A DNA stretch of 49,386 nucleotides from NCBI RefSeq assembly GCF_016863135.1, contig NZ_BOOH01000024.1, positions 1-49,386 on the forward strand, in the 5' to 3' direction. The stretch is from Planobispora longispora. Lineage in GTDB: Bacteria > Actinomycetota > Actinomycetes > Streptosporangiales > Streptosporangiaceae. The notes under the pieces are model-generated. The model ran no database searches. It saw only the letters and a list, made by a program, of their open reading frames with translations, and was not told where the DNA came from. Of this stretch, positions 15,936-23,805 are shown piece by piece; position 1 is the stretch's first letter, and each line of letters opens with the position of its first letter. The translations under genes were made by a program, and so were the position numbers.

Positions 15936-16547
15936 GTGACGACCGACCCGCGTCCCGCCACCGCCGTGCTCAGCGCTCTCATCGGGCGGGTCCGCGACGA
16001 CCAGCTCGCCGTGCCCACGCCCTGCGGCGGCATCACCGTCGGCGAGCTGCTCGACCACATCGACAGCCTCTGCGCCGCGTTCACCGCGGCCGCCGTCAAG
16101 ACTCCCCTGGAGGGAGGCGGCCGCGCCCCGGTGCCGGACGCGTCCCGGCTGGGCGATGACTGGCGCCGCCGCATCCCGGCCCGCCTCGACGAGCTCGCCC
16201 GGGCGTGGCGGGCGGAGTCGGCGTGGACCGGCACCACCGAGGTCGGCGGCAACGAGCTCCCCGCCGACGTCGCCGGTGCGGCCGCGCTCGACGAGGTCAT
16301 CGTGCACGGCTGGGATCTGGCCGTCGCGACCGGGCAGCCCTACCCGGGCGCCGACCCGGCCCTGACCGAGACGCTGACCGAGGCCCTGACCACCGCGTAC
16401 CGATGGGTCGGCGCCGTCGCCGCCCAGAACCCGGACGGCAGCCCCGGCCTGTTCGGGCCGCCGGTGCCCGTTCCCGGCGACGCGCCCCTGCTGGAGCGGC
16501 TGCTCGGTCTCACCGGCCGCGACCCCCGCTGGACGGGCGCGTCCTGA
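15936..16547 (+). CDS. TIGR03086/mycothiol maleylpyruvate isomerase-like protein
   Basis: Encodes 203 residues from a GTG start 2 nt after the SRPBCC stop. The N-terminal PTPCGGITVGELLDHI and the helix ALDEVIVHGWDLAVATGQPY carry the conserved His/Glu/Asp positions of the DinB/MDMPI metal-binding fold (His57 in DHI, then EVIVHGWDLA). Family members use a divalent metal and sometimes mycothiol as cofactor. As the third gene of an ArsR-controlled operon it may detoxify or modify the compound sensed; this is inference. Confidence 0.82.
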   Translation: MTTDPRPATAVLSALIGRVRDDQLAVPTPCGGITVGELLDHIDSLCAAFTAAAVKTPLEGGGRAPVPDASRLGDDWRRRIPARLDELARAWRAESAWTGTTEVGGNELPADVAGAAALDEVIVHGWDLAVATGQPYPGADPALTETLTEALTTAYRWVGAVAAQNPDGSPGLFGPPVPVPGDAPLLERLLGLTGRDPRWTGAS

Positions 16548-16560
16548 CCGGCCGGGGCGC

Positions 16561-16582
16561 GATGGAACGGAATGTCACGCCT
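16561..16582. repeat. Copy 1 of a 22-bp motif containing GGAAC and TGTCACG
   Basis: Matches positions 21979-22000 at 21 of 22 bases. Here it sits just after the TIGR03086 gene and does not precede a gene on the + strand, so its promoter function, if any, is doubtful at this copy. Confidence 0.45.
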
Positions 16583-16621
16583 CAGATATGAGGGCGGTGG
16601 ATCGCATCGTCACCCCGATGG

Positions 16622-16646
16622 ACCGTCCGCGGGCCACCCGGACGGT
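16622..16646. terminator. Stem-loop between convergent genes
   Basis: 8-bp perfect stem (16622-16629 with 16639-16646) and 9-nt loop, lying between the TIGR03086 gene and the convergent LuxR-type regulator gene. Confidence 0.5.
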
Positions 16647-16708
16647 TCACATCCCCCACCGCGATGCGTTCCCCGCCCTCGGCGCGGAGGCCGGCGGCGC
16701 CGGCCGGG

Positions 16709-19291
16709 TCAATAGTGCTTGACGACCCCCACCCCGAGGGGGAAGCCGGGGCCCTCCACCTGTCCGGCCGGGGGTGTGCGGTACCCGGCCGCGAAGGCGG
16801 AGTCGAAGACCGCCGGGCCGAGCCGGTCGCGCAGTGCCGCGGGCAGTCCGGGGTCGGGGACGAGGTCGTCCCCGGTCGCGGGATCGAGCCGTTCGGCGGC
16901 GCCGAGCAGGGCGGCGGCGCGCTCGAAGTGGCCGGTCGCGTGGTCGGCCCCGGCGAGCAGGCGCAGGCCGAGCGCGATGATGCGCACGTCCCCGAGGCCG
17001 ATGGCGATCCGGGTGCCCTCGGCGAAGTGCCGCCGCGCGCTCGCGTGCTCGCCGTCGGAGAGCGCGGCGCGGCCCATGCCGAGCAGGCAGCGGACCGCGC
17101 AGCGCAGGTCGCCGATCCGCCGGAACTCGGCGAGCAGCCCGCCGAAGCGGGTCTGCACGGTCGCGTGCTCTCCGCTGTGCCGGCCGACGGCGGCGGTCGC
17201 GTGCTCCGCACCGTGCCGGCCGATGGTGGCGGTCGTGTGCTCTCCGCCCTGCTGGTCGAGGGTGGCCTGGTAGAGCTCGGCGTGCAGCCGTTCGTGGTTG
17301 TTGCCGCTGCCGCGGGCCAGCCGCGTGGACTCGGCCAGCCAGCCGGGCACCTCCTCCAGGCGGGTCCGGCCCTCGATCGCCCGGATCGCCATCTGGTTGA
17401 GGCAGTTGGCGCGTTTGACGTGGTCGCCGAGGCGGCCGAACAGTTCGGCGGCGTGCGCCAGCGGGGCCAGGCCGGTCCGGGCGTCCGTGACGGTCCCGTA
17501 GTTGGACAGCGCCAGGGCGTGGTGCCAGTCGTCGCCCAGCCGCGCGAAGAGCTCGACCGCCCGGACCAGGTGCTCGGACGAGTCCGCGCGCTGCTTGCCG
17601 TACTGCTTCGTCCAGCCGAGGGTGAGCAGGGCGAGCGCCCGGTCGTGGTCGGTGCCGCCGGCCGCCATCCGATGCGCGTGCTCGGCGAACTCCCGCGCCC
17701 GTTCCGCGTCCTGGTAGCACAGCACGACGGCGCAGGTGATCGCGGCCCGGAAGCCCAGGTCGCCGTCCGGCAGGGGCCGCTTGAGCAGGATGTCCAGCCA
17801 GTCGAACAGCTCGCCGTTGCAGCCGACGACCTCCCACGCCGTGCCGAAGCCGGCGATGAACTCCCAGGCGGCCGTGGTGTCGTCCAGGCCGAGCGCCCAG
17901 CGCAACGCGACTCTCAGGTCCGCCGAATGGTGCTCGATCCAGCGGAGCGCGGCGACCTGGTCCCGGCCGCGCAGGTCCGGCACGCCGGCCACGGCGCGGC
18001 GCAGGTGGTGGCGGGCATGCTGCTCGCGCGCCGTCTCCGCGGCGCCGCGCGCGAGCAGCCTCCGGTGCGCGAACTGCCGGACGCTGTCCAGCAGGCGGTA
18101 TTCGGTGGTCCCGTCCCGGCGGCGGGAGGAGATCAGCGACCGGTCCAGCAGGCGCGAGAAGATCCGGAGCAGGTCGGCCGAGTCCAGCGGCGGATGGGAG
18201 AGCACCTGTGCCGCGGTGTCGTAGTCGAACCCGCCGGGGAACACCGAGCAGCGTTCCAGCAGCAGTTTCTCGTCCTCGGCCAGCAGCTCGTAACTCCAGG
18301 TGAGAGCCTCCTCCAGGGTACGGTGCCGGTTCGGTGAGCCCCGCGCCCCGTCGGTCAGCAGGGCGAAGCGGTCGTCCAGCCGGGTCAGCAGCTCGTCCGG
18401 GGTGAAGAACCGGATCCGGGCGGCGGCGAGTTCGATCGCCAGCGGCAGGCCGTCCAGCCGGTCGCAGATCATCGCGACCTGCCGGGCGTTGGCGGCGGTG
18501 ATCTCGAACCCCGGCGAGGCCGCGGCGGCGCGGTCGGCGAACAGCCGGCCGGCGCCGGAGCCCAGCACCGCGGCCGGGTCGTCGATTTCGGCGGGCAGCG
18601 GCAGCGGCGGGATCTCGTAGACGACCTCCCCCGCCAGGTGCAGCGCCCCGTGGCTGGTGGCCAGCACGTGCAGGTGGTCGGTGGTGGCCAGCAGATCGGC
18701 CAGGAGCGCCGCGACCGGGGCCGTCACGTGCTCGCAGTTGTCCACCACGAGCCAGTGGCGGCCGTCGGCGAGGGTCTCGCGGATCAGGGCGCGCAGCCGG
18801 TGTTCCTCCCCGGCTATGCCCAGGGAGTCGGCGAACGCGCGCTCCACGGGGTCTCCGGGGGTCAGCGGGGCGAGATCGATCAGGACGGCCGGGGGCAGCG
18901 TGGTCACCGCGTGGGCCAGGTGCAGGGCCAGGCGGGTCTTGCCGGTGCCGGCGGGGCCGGTCAGCGTCACCATCCGGTGCGCGTCGAGCAGCCGGCGCAG
19001 GTCGCCGATCTCCCCGGCCCGGCCCACGAACGACGACAGCGGCCTGGGCAGGACGCCGCGGGGCTCGCGGCCGGCGCGGAAGCGGGTCGCCGCGTCGATC
19101 AGGGCCAGCCGGTTGCTCCCGCCGAGCTTGCGCAGCAGGGACGAGACGTGGCTCTCCACGGTCCGTTCCGACAGCCGCAGCCTGGCGGCGATCTCCTGGT
19201 TCTGCAGGCGGTCACCCACGAGCCACAGGATCTCCACCTCGCGCGGCGTCACGCCGGACTCCCGGAGATCGGGGAAGACGTCCGCACCCAT
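16709..19291 (-). CDS. Large LuxR-type regulator: N-terminal HTH, P-loop ATPase, TPR
   Basis: Encodes 860 residues from the ATG at 19291; a longer start upstream cannot be excluded. The LuxR HTH is at the N-terminus (about 11-66: TPREVEILWLVGDRL, NQEIAARLRLSERTVESHVSSLLRKL). An AfsR/NB-ARC-like ATPase follows, with Walker A GPAGTGKT near 104 and Walker B WLVVDNCEHV near 165, then GLPLAIELAAARI. The C-terminal half is alpha-helical TPR-like. LAL/MalT proteins normally carry the HTH at the C-terminus, so this is the inverted arrangement seen in some actinomycetes. A 36-bp tandem repeat encodes residues about 681-711. It diverges from the DsrE gene and may control it. Confidence 0.85.
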   Translation of the reverse strand: MGADVFPDLRESGVTPREVEILWLVGDRLQNQEIAARLRLSERTVESHVSSLLRKLGGSNRLALIDAATRFRAGREPRGVLPRPLSSFVGRAGEIGDLRRLLDAHRMVTLTGPAGTGKTRLALHLAHAVTTLPPAVLIDLAPLTPGDPVERAFADSLGIAGEEHRLRALIRETLADGRHWLVVDNCEHVTAPVAALLADLLATTDHLHVLATSHGALHLAGEVVYEIPPLPLPAEIDDPAAVLGSGAGRLFADRAAAASPGFEITAANARQVAMICDRLDGLPLAIELAAARIRFFTPDELLTRLDDRFALLTDGARGSPNRHRTLEEALTWSYELLAEDEKLLLERCSVFPGGFDYDTAAQVLSHPPLDSADLLRIFSRLLDRSLISSRRRDGTTEYRLLDSVRQFAHRRLLARGAAETAREQHARHHLRRAVAGVPDLRGRDQVAALRWIEHHSADLRVALRWALGLDDTTAAWEFIAGFGTAWEVVGCNGELFDWLDILLKRPLPDGDLGFRAAITCAVVLCYQDAERAREFAEHAHRMAAGGTDHDRALALLTLGWTKQYGKQRADSSEHLVRAVELFARLGDDWHHALALSNYGTVTDARTGLAPLAHAAELFGRLGDHVKRANCLNQMAIRAIEGRTRLEEVPGWLAESTRLARGSGNNHERLHAELYQATLDQQGGEHTTATIGRHGAEHATAAVGRHSGEHATVQTRFGGLLAEFRRIGDLRCAVRCLLGMGRAALSDGEHASARRHFAEGTRIAIGLGDVRIIALGLRLLAGADHATGHFERAAALLGAAERLDPATGDDLVPDPGLPAALRDRLGPAVFDSAFAAGYRTPPAGQVEGPGFPLGVGVVKHY
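17158..17248 (-). repeat. 36-bp in-frame tandem repeat (about 2.5 copies) inside the LuxR-type gene
   Basis: Units begin at 17158, 17194 and 17230. They encode a 12-residue repeat of the form GEHAT-xxx-GRH. The period is a multiple of three, so copy-number change keeps the frame. Confidence 0.75.
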
Positions 19292-19512
19292 GAACCCGAG
19301 TATGTCTCCATCCGGGCGGATGTTCACTGTCCAACACTGAGTGGGTTTTCCGTACTGAGCACGGATGTGAGGTCTGCGATGTACGCGATGAAATAACGGC
19401 ATTCATCGCCCAGCCCTTCACGCGCCGGCATCCCCTGCCCAGAGGAGACCGGTGACGCGCGAGCGCTTGGCACGTTCCACGGATCCATCGAAACGGGAGC
19501 AAGGAGAGAGAC

Positions 19513-19878
19513 ATGGCAGGCAAGGCTGTCATCAGTTTGACCACCGGACTGGAGGACCCCGAGCGGGTCACGGTGGCGTTCCTGGTCGCGGTCGGCGCGG
19601 CCGAGCAGGGCCGACCGACGTTGATGTTCCTCACCAAGGAGGCCACCCGCCTGGCCCTGGAGGGGGTCGCGACCGGCGTCGCGTGCGACGGCTGCCCGCC
19701 GCTGGCGGACCTGCTGGCGCGGTACGCCAAGGCGGGCGGGAGCTACATGGTCTGCCCCATCTGCTTCGACTCCCGCAAGCTCGACAAGAGCGGGCTGATC
19801 GAGGGCGCGGAGCTGGCCGGCACCGTCCCGATGTGGCAGTGGATCGGCGACGAGGGCGCCACGACCTTCAGTTACTGA
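19513..19878 (+). CDS. DsrE-family small protein
   Basis: Encodes 121 residues with a strong ribosome site (AAGGAGAGAG) 6 nt before the ATG. The Rossmann-like DsrE/F fold is visible: VISLTTGLEDPERVTVAFLVAVGAAEQG, PTLMFLTKEATRLAL, then a Cys-rich part with CDGCPP (Cys57 and Cys60) and CPICFDSRK (Cys81 and Cys84), ending ELAGTVPMWQWIGDEGATTFSY. DsrE-like proteins are sulfur carriers, or small redox or regulatory proteins; the two CxxC pairs here suggest a metal or thiol-redox role (inference). It is divergent from the LuxR-type gene and 101 nt upstream of the TPR regulator. Confidence 0.82.
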   Translation: MAGKAVISLTTGLEDPERVTVAFLVAVGAAEQGRPTLMFLTKEATRLALEGVATGVACDGCPPLADLLARYAKAGGSYMVCPICFDSRKLDKSGLIEGAELAGTVPMWQWIGDEGATTFSY

Positions 19879-19979
19879 CGCCGTTAAGCGACCGTCAAGT
19901 CAGCGCATACCGGGGCGTCGCATCGTTGGACACCGCGGCCGGGCGGGGGACCAGGACCCGGCGCGGCTGGGGGGATCTC

Positions 19980-21929
19980 GTGAATGTCGCGTACCACCTG
20001 GAAGAACGCCCGGACGCCCACGGGGATGTCGAGTCATCCCTCACGGCGGCCGAGCGCGCCCTGCACGCCGAGGGCGACCTGCAGACCGCCCGATGGTGGT
20101 TCGATCTGGCCTACAGCGCGGCCGAGCGGCTGGACGACGGTCCGGCGATGGCCCGGGCCGCCCTGGGGCTGGGCGGGGTGTGGGTGCAGGAGCACCGCAC
20201 CGCCGCGGAGGCCGCCATGGTGCGGGCGCGCCAGCGCCGCGCCCTGGCGGCCGTCGACCCGGCCGGCCCTCTGGCCGTACGGCTGCGCGCCAGGCTCTGC
20301 GCCGAGGAGGACTACCGCCGCGGCACGCACGGCACCGTCCTGCGGGCGCTGGCCGAGGCGAGGGAGAGCGGTGACGCGGTGGCGACGGCCGAGGCGCTCA
20401 GCCTGGCCCACCACTGCCTGATGGATCCGCGGTACCGGGAGCTCCGGCTGGAGCTGGCCCAGGAGCTGATCGGCCAGGCCTCCTGGACCGGCCGCCGGAG
20501 CGACGTGCTCATGGGGCTGCTGTGGCGCAGCGTCGATCTGTTCCTGGCCGCCGACGCGCACGCCGAACGGTCCCTGCACGAACTGCGCGACCTGCTGGCG
20601 GTGGAGGACCATCTGGCGGTCGGGTTCGTGGTGAGCGCGATCGAGGTCATGCTCGCCGTCCGCGCGGGGCGGTTCGCCCACGCCGAGGCGCTGGCGGCCT
20701 CCTGCGCCGAGCGGGGTCACGCCGCCGGCGATGACGACGCCGTCGGATGGTACGGCGCCCAGATCGCCGTGATCCGCTGGTACCAGGGCCGCATCGGCGA
20801 ACTCGTCCCGGCCCTGGAGAAGCTGGTGCGGACGCCCGCGCTGGGCTCGGCCGACTACGCGTACTTCGCGGTCCTGGCGGTGGCCGCCGCCACCGCCGGA
20901 GACCAGCACCTGGCCCGCGGGATGCTGGCCCGGCTGCGCGGAGCCGGGCTGGCGGAGCTGCCCCGCGGCAGGAGCTGGCTGGCGGCGATGCACGGCGTGG
21001 TGGAGGCGTCCCATCTGCTCGACGACGCCGGCACCGCCGCTCAGGCGTACGACCTGCTCGTGCCGTTCGCCCATCTCCCGATGATCGCCAGCCTGGGGGT
21101 GGCGTGCTTCGGCTCCACCCACCTGACCCTGGGCACGGCCGCACTCACCGCCGGCCGGATCGACACGGCTGTGGAGCACCTCGGGCAGGCCGTCGACGGC
21201 AACCTCGCGCTCGGTCACTGGCCGGCCGTGGTCCTGTCCCGCCTGCGGCTGGGCCACGCGCTGACGCTGCGCGGCGGGGCGCACGGCGAGGCGGCGCGGG
21301 CGGAGCTGGCCCTGGCCGAGCAGGAGGCCGCCAGGCTGGGCATGGCGCTGCCCGCGTGGACGGCGCCGCACACGGCACGGCGCAGCGGCGGGCCGGTGGC
21401 CGTGGCGTGCCGCCGCCACGGCCGCCAGTGGCGGCTGGAGCTGGCCGGCCGGAGCGCCCTGGTCGACGACAGCGTGGGCATGCGGCACCTGGCGGTTCTG
21501 ATCGCCAATCCGGGCCGGGAGATCCGCGCCGTCGACCTGGTGACGGGCCCGTCCCTCCCCGACGAGGGGGTCTCCGGCGACGAGGCCGTCTCGGCCCAGC
21601 CGCTCCTGGACGACCAGGCCAGGCGCGCCTACCAGGAACGGCTGTCCCAGCTGGAGGCGGAGATCGAGGAGTTCGAGTCACTCGACGACGCCCAGCGCGC
21701 CGCCGCCTCCCGCGCCGAGCGTGACTGGCTGCTCGCCGAGCTGGCCGCCGCCACCGGCCTGGGCGGGCGCGCGCGCCGGTTCAGCGACAGCGAGGAGCGC
21801 GCCAGGATCGCCGTGGGCAAGGCCGTCCGGCGCGCCCTGGCCCGCGTCACCGCGTCCAGTCCCGTGATCGGCGAGGAGCTGCGCGCCACCGTCCACACCG
21901 GCCTGCGCTGCTCCTACCACCCCCGCTGA
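19980..21929 (+). CDS. TPR-rich regulator-like protein with conserved C-terminal domain
   Basis: Encodes 649 residues from a GTG preceded by GGGGGGA. Residues 1-470 are helical repeats of TPR type (Ala/Leu-rich pairs of about 34 residues). The last 170 residues match a domain common at the end of actinobacterial AAA/cyclase/LuxR regulators: GMRHLAVLIANPGREI, then DDQARRAYQERLSQLEAEIEE, AERDWLLAELAAATGLGGRARRF and ERARIAVGKAVRRAL, closing with TGLRCSYHP. That C-terminal unit is winged-helix-like and is usually fused to an ATPase or cyclase; here neither is present. It is likely a signalling or ligand-sensing protein acting with the nearby regulator or DsrE protein (inference). Confidence 0.7.
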   Translation: MNVAYHLEERPDAHGDVESSLTAAERALHAEGDLQTARWWFDLAYSAAERLDDGPAMARAALGLGGVWVQEHRTAAEAAMVRARQRRALAAVDPAGPLAVRLRARLCAEEDYRRGTHGTVLRALAEARESGDAVATAEALSLAHHCLMDPRYRELRLELAQELIGQASWTGRRSDVLMGLLWRSVDLFLAADAHAERSLHELRDLLAVEDHLAVGFVVSAIEVMLAVRAGRFAHAEALAASCAERGHAAGDDDAVGWYGAQIAVIRWYQGRIGELVPALEKLVRTPALGSADYAYFAVLAVAAATAGDQHLARGMLARLRGAGLAELPRGRSWLAAMHGVVEASHLLDDAGTAAQAYDLLVPFAHLPMIASLGVACFGSTHLTLGTAALTAGRIDTAVEHLGQAVDGNLALGHWPAVVLSRLRLGHALTLRGGAHGEAARAELALAEQEAARLGMALPAWTAPHTARRSGGPVAVACRRHGRQWRLELAGRSALVDDSVGMRHLAVLIANPGREIRAVDLVTGPSLPDEGVSGDEAVSAQPLLDDQARRAYQERLSQLEAEIEEFESLDDAQRAAASRAERDWLLAELAAATGLGGRARRFSDSEERARIAVGKAVRRALARVTASSPVIGEELRATVHTGLRCSYHPR

Positions 21930-21978
21930 CCTCCCCGTACGGCCCGCGCACCCGGGGAGTTCCACGCGTCCGCCCGGG

Positions 21979-22000
21979 ATGGAACGGGATGTCACGCCTT
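21979..22000 (+). repeat. Copy 2 of the 22-bp GGAAC/TGTCACG motif, upstream of secreted-protein gene
   Basis: Lies about 130 bp before the secreted-protein ATG. TGTCACG is followed 17 bp later by CGTC, close to but one base longer than the ECF41-type promoter pattern TGTCACA-N16-CGTC. A GGAAC (-35-like for SigE-type ECF factors) overlaps. An extracytoplasmic-function sigma promoter is possible but not proven. Confidence 0.4.
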
Positions 22001-22130
22001 CCGGTCGAGGCGCCGTCATCGAAGACGGCGCCCGGACCGAGGCGGACCCGGTGACCCCCGGGCCCTCGTTCCCGTTCCCGCCCGGCGGCTTCCGCCCTCC
22101 GGGCCGACCTTCCGTTCCAGGAGGAGCTCG

Positions 22131-22655
22131 ATGCACCGTCCGATCCGCACCCTGCTCGCCGCGGCCGTCGCCGTCGGCGCCGCGGTCCCCGCCGGCGTCG
22201 CCGCCGCCGCCCTCGCACTCCCCGCCGCCAACGCCTCCGTGGGCACGGTCACCGCCGAGCCCGCGCCCGACGTCACCGTCACCCACGACCCCGCGCACTA
22301 CCCGTGGGGGCCGTACTCCGCCAAGCACGACCGGGCCAAGGCGCGGGGCACTGTCCAGCTCGAAGAGGCCAAGAACGGCTCATACAAGATCAGGGTGAAG
22401 GGAGAGCTCTGGGACCTGGACCACCACCCCCGCAAGTGCGCCTATGTCGAGTTCAAGGTCCAGCGCATCGGCGCTCCCCATGGCAAGTGGTATGACGCCC
22501 GTTCCTACAAGTGGTGCCACTACGGCAAGCACCCCAAGGAGTTCGCCTTCTGGAAGACCGATGTGAGCGCCGTGAAGGTCCGGGTGAGCCAGATCGGCAA
22601 GCATGGCCACCACGTGTTCAACAAGGGTGAGTGGCACTCCATCCCCGAGGCCTGA
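22131..22655 (+). CDS. Small secreted basic protein, unknown function
   Basis: Encodes 174 residues with AGGAGGAG 6 nt before the ATG. An Ala-rich signal peptide (about 1-36, cleavage near ANASVG) is followed by a His/Lys/Trp-rich beta-type domain (DPAHYPWGPYSAKH, then YKIRVKGELWDLDHHPRKCAYVEFKV). Two cysteines, in RKCAYVEF and KWCHYG, probably form a disulfide. No family was recognised. The ECF-like motif at 21979 would fit an envelope-stress or extracellular-response gene. It is followed by a terminator. Confidence 0.7.
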   Translation: MHRPIRTLLAAAVAVGAAVPAGVAAAALALPAANASVGTVTAEPAPDVTVTHDPAHYPWGPYSAKHDRAKARGTVQLEEAKNGSYKIRVKGELWDLDHHPRKCAYVEFKVQRIGAPHGKWYDARSYKWCHYGKHPKEFAFWKTDVSAVKVRVSQIGKHGHHVFNKGEWHSIPEA

Positions 22656-22691
22656 CGGCCGGTCCCCGTGACCTGACGGCCGACCGGTCCC

Positions 22692-22726
22692 CCGCCGCCC
22701 GCGCCCGCCGGAGGGCGGGGCGGCGG
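22692..22726 (+). terminator. GC-rich stem-loop after secreted-protein gene
   Basis: CCGCCGCCC at 22692-22700 pairs with GGGCGGCGG at 22718-22726; the loop contains an extra short GCCC/GGGC stem. There is no U-run. Confidence 0.5.
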
Positions 22727-22848
22727 CCCGGCCGAACGGGAGGTCACGGCCTTCCTCTAGAGTGCTTCCGTCCCCTGCACGCGACTGTGGCGCCGGGCCC
22801 GGCGGCGCGTGCCGATCCCCCGCGCGCGGGCCCGAGCGAGGAGCGACC

Positions 22849-23691
22849 GTGACCGACCTGGCGTCCACGTCCCTGCCCACCCCCCTGCAGCGGGAGATCG
22901 CCCGGGATCTCCAGGTGAGCGCGTCCTTCGACGCGCGGCAGGAGATCGAGCGGCGGGTGGCCTTCCTCGCCGGGCAGCTGACGTCCACGGGCCTGCGCTC
23001 GCTGGTGCTGGGCATCAGCGGCGGCGTGGACTCCATGACCGCGGGACGGCTGTGCCAGCTCGCGGTCGAGCGGGTCCGCGCCGCCGGGCGGGAGGCGACG
23101 TTCTTCGCGATGCGGCTGCCGTACGGCGTGCAGGCCGACGAGGGGGACGCGCAGCTGGCGCTGGAGTTCATCCGGCCCGACCGGGTCCTGACCGTCGATG
23201 TGCAGCCCGCCAGTGACGCCGCGCTGGAGGCGCTGCTGGCCGGCGGCCTGGTCTTCCGCGACGCGCACCACCAGGACTTCACGCACGGCAACGTCAAGGC
23301 CCGGCAGCGCATGATCGCCCAGTTCGCGGTGGCGGGCGCGAACGAGGGTTTGGTCGTGGGCACCGACCACGCCGCCGAGGCGGTCTCCGGCTTCTTCACC
23401 AAGTTCGGCGACGGCGCGGCCGACGTGGTCCCGCTCACCGGCCTCACCAAGCGGCGCGTGCGGGCCGTGGCGGAGGCTCTGGGCGCGCCGTCCGCGCTGG
23501 TTCACAAGACCCCGACCGCGGACCTGGAGACGCTCAACCCGGGCAGGCCCGACGAGGAGGCCCTCGGCGTCACCTACGACGACATCGACGACTTCCTGGA
23601 AGGCGAGCCGGTCGGCGAGGCCGCCTTCGCGGCAATCGTCGGCCGCTACCGGCTCACCGAGCACAAGCGGCAGCCGCCGATCGCCCCCTGA
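22849..23691 (+). CDS. nadE: Ammonia-dependent NAD+ synthetase
   Basis: Encodes 280 residues from a GTG, with GAGCGAGGAGCGA just upstream. The PP-loop ATP-binding motif LGISGGVDS is near residue 46. THGNVKARQRMIAQFAVAG, VVGTDHAAEAVSGFFTKFGDGAADVVPL and LVHKTPTADLE are the signature blocks of the short, ammonia-using NadE, which amidates deamido-NAD as the last step of NAD synthesis. There is no N-terminal glutaminase domain. The gene is monocistronic and closed by the terminator at 23713. Confidence 0.95.
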   Translation: MTDLASTSLPTPLQREIARDLQVSASFDARQEIERRVAFLAGQLTSTGLRSLVLGISGGVDSMTAGRLCQLAVERVRAAGREATFFAMRLPYGVQADEGDAQLALEFIRPDRVLTVDVQPASDAALEALLAGGLVFRDAHHQDFTHGNVKARQRMIAQFAVAGANEGLVVGTDHAAEAVSGFFTKFGDGAADVVPLTGLTKRRVRAVAEALGAPSALVHKTPTADLETLNPGRPDEEALGVTYDDIDDFLEGEPVGEAAFAAIVGRYRLTEHKRQPPIAP

Positions 23692-23704
23692 GCCGATCCC
23701 GTCA

Positions 23705-23784
23705 GCCGGTCGGGGGAGGCGGAGACGACCGCCTCCCCGCAAGCCGGTCCCGCCGGCCGGTCGGGGGAGGCGGAGACGACCGCC
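23705..23784. repeat. Two 29-bp direct repeats, 51 bp apart
   Basis: Positions 23705-23733 and 23756-23784 are identical. The first copy forms the left arm of the nadE terminator; the second has lost the matching right arm. It looks like a local duplication of a terminator unit. Confidence 0.8.
23713..23738. terminator. nadE terminator, 10-bp stem and 6-nt loop
   Basis: GGGGAGGCGG at 23713-23722 pairs with CCGCCTCCCC at 23729-23738, 22 nt after the nadE stop and facing the convergent crotonase gene. Confidence 0.7.
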
Positions 23785-23805
23785 GCCCGGGACGGGAGGG
23801 GTCCG

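Noticed and set aside
23705-23784. Direct repeats considered as a CRISPR fragment
   Set aside because: Only two copies, both explained as a terminator duplication; no cas genes.
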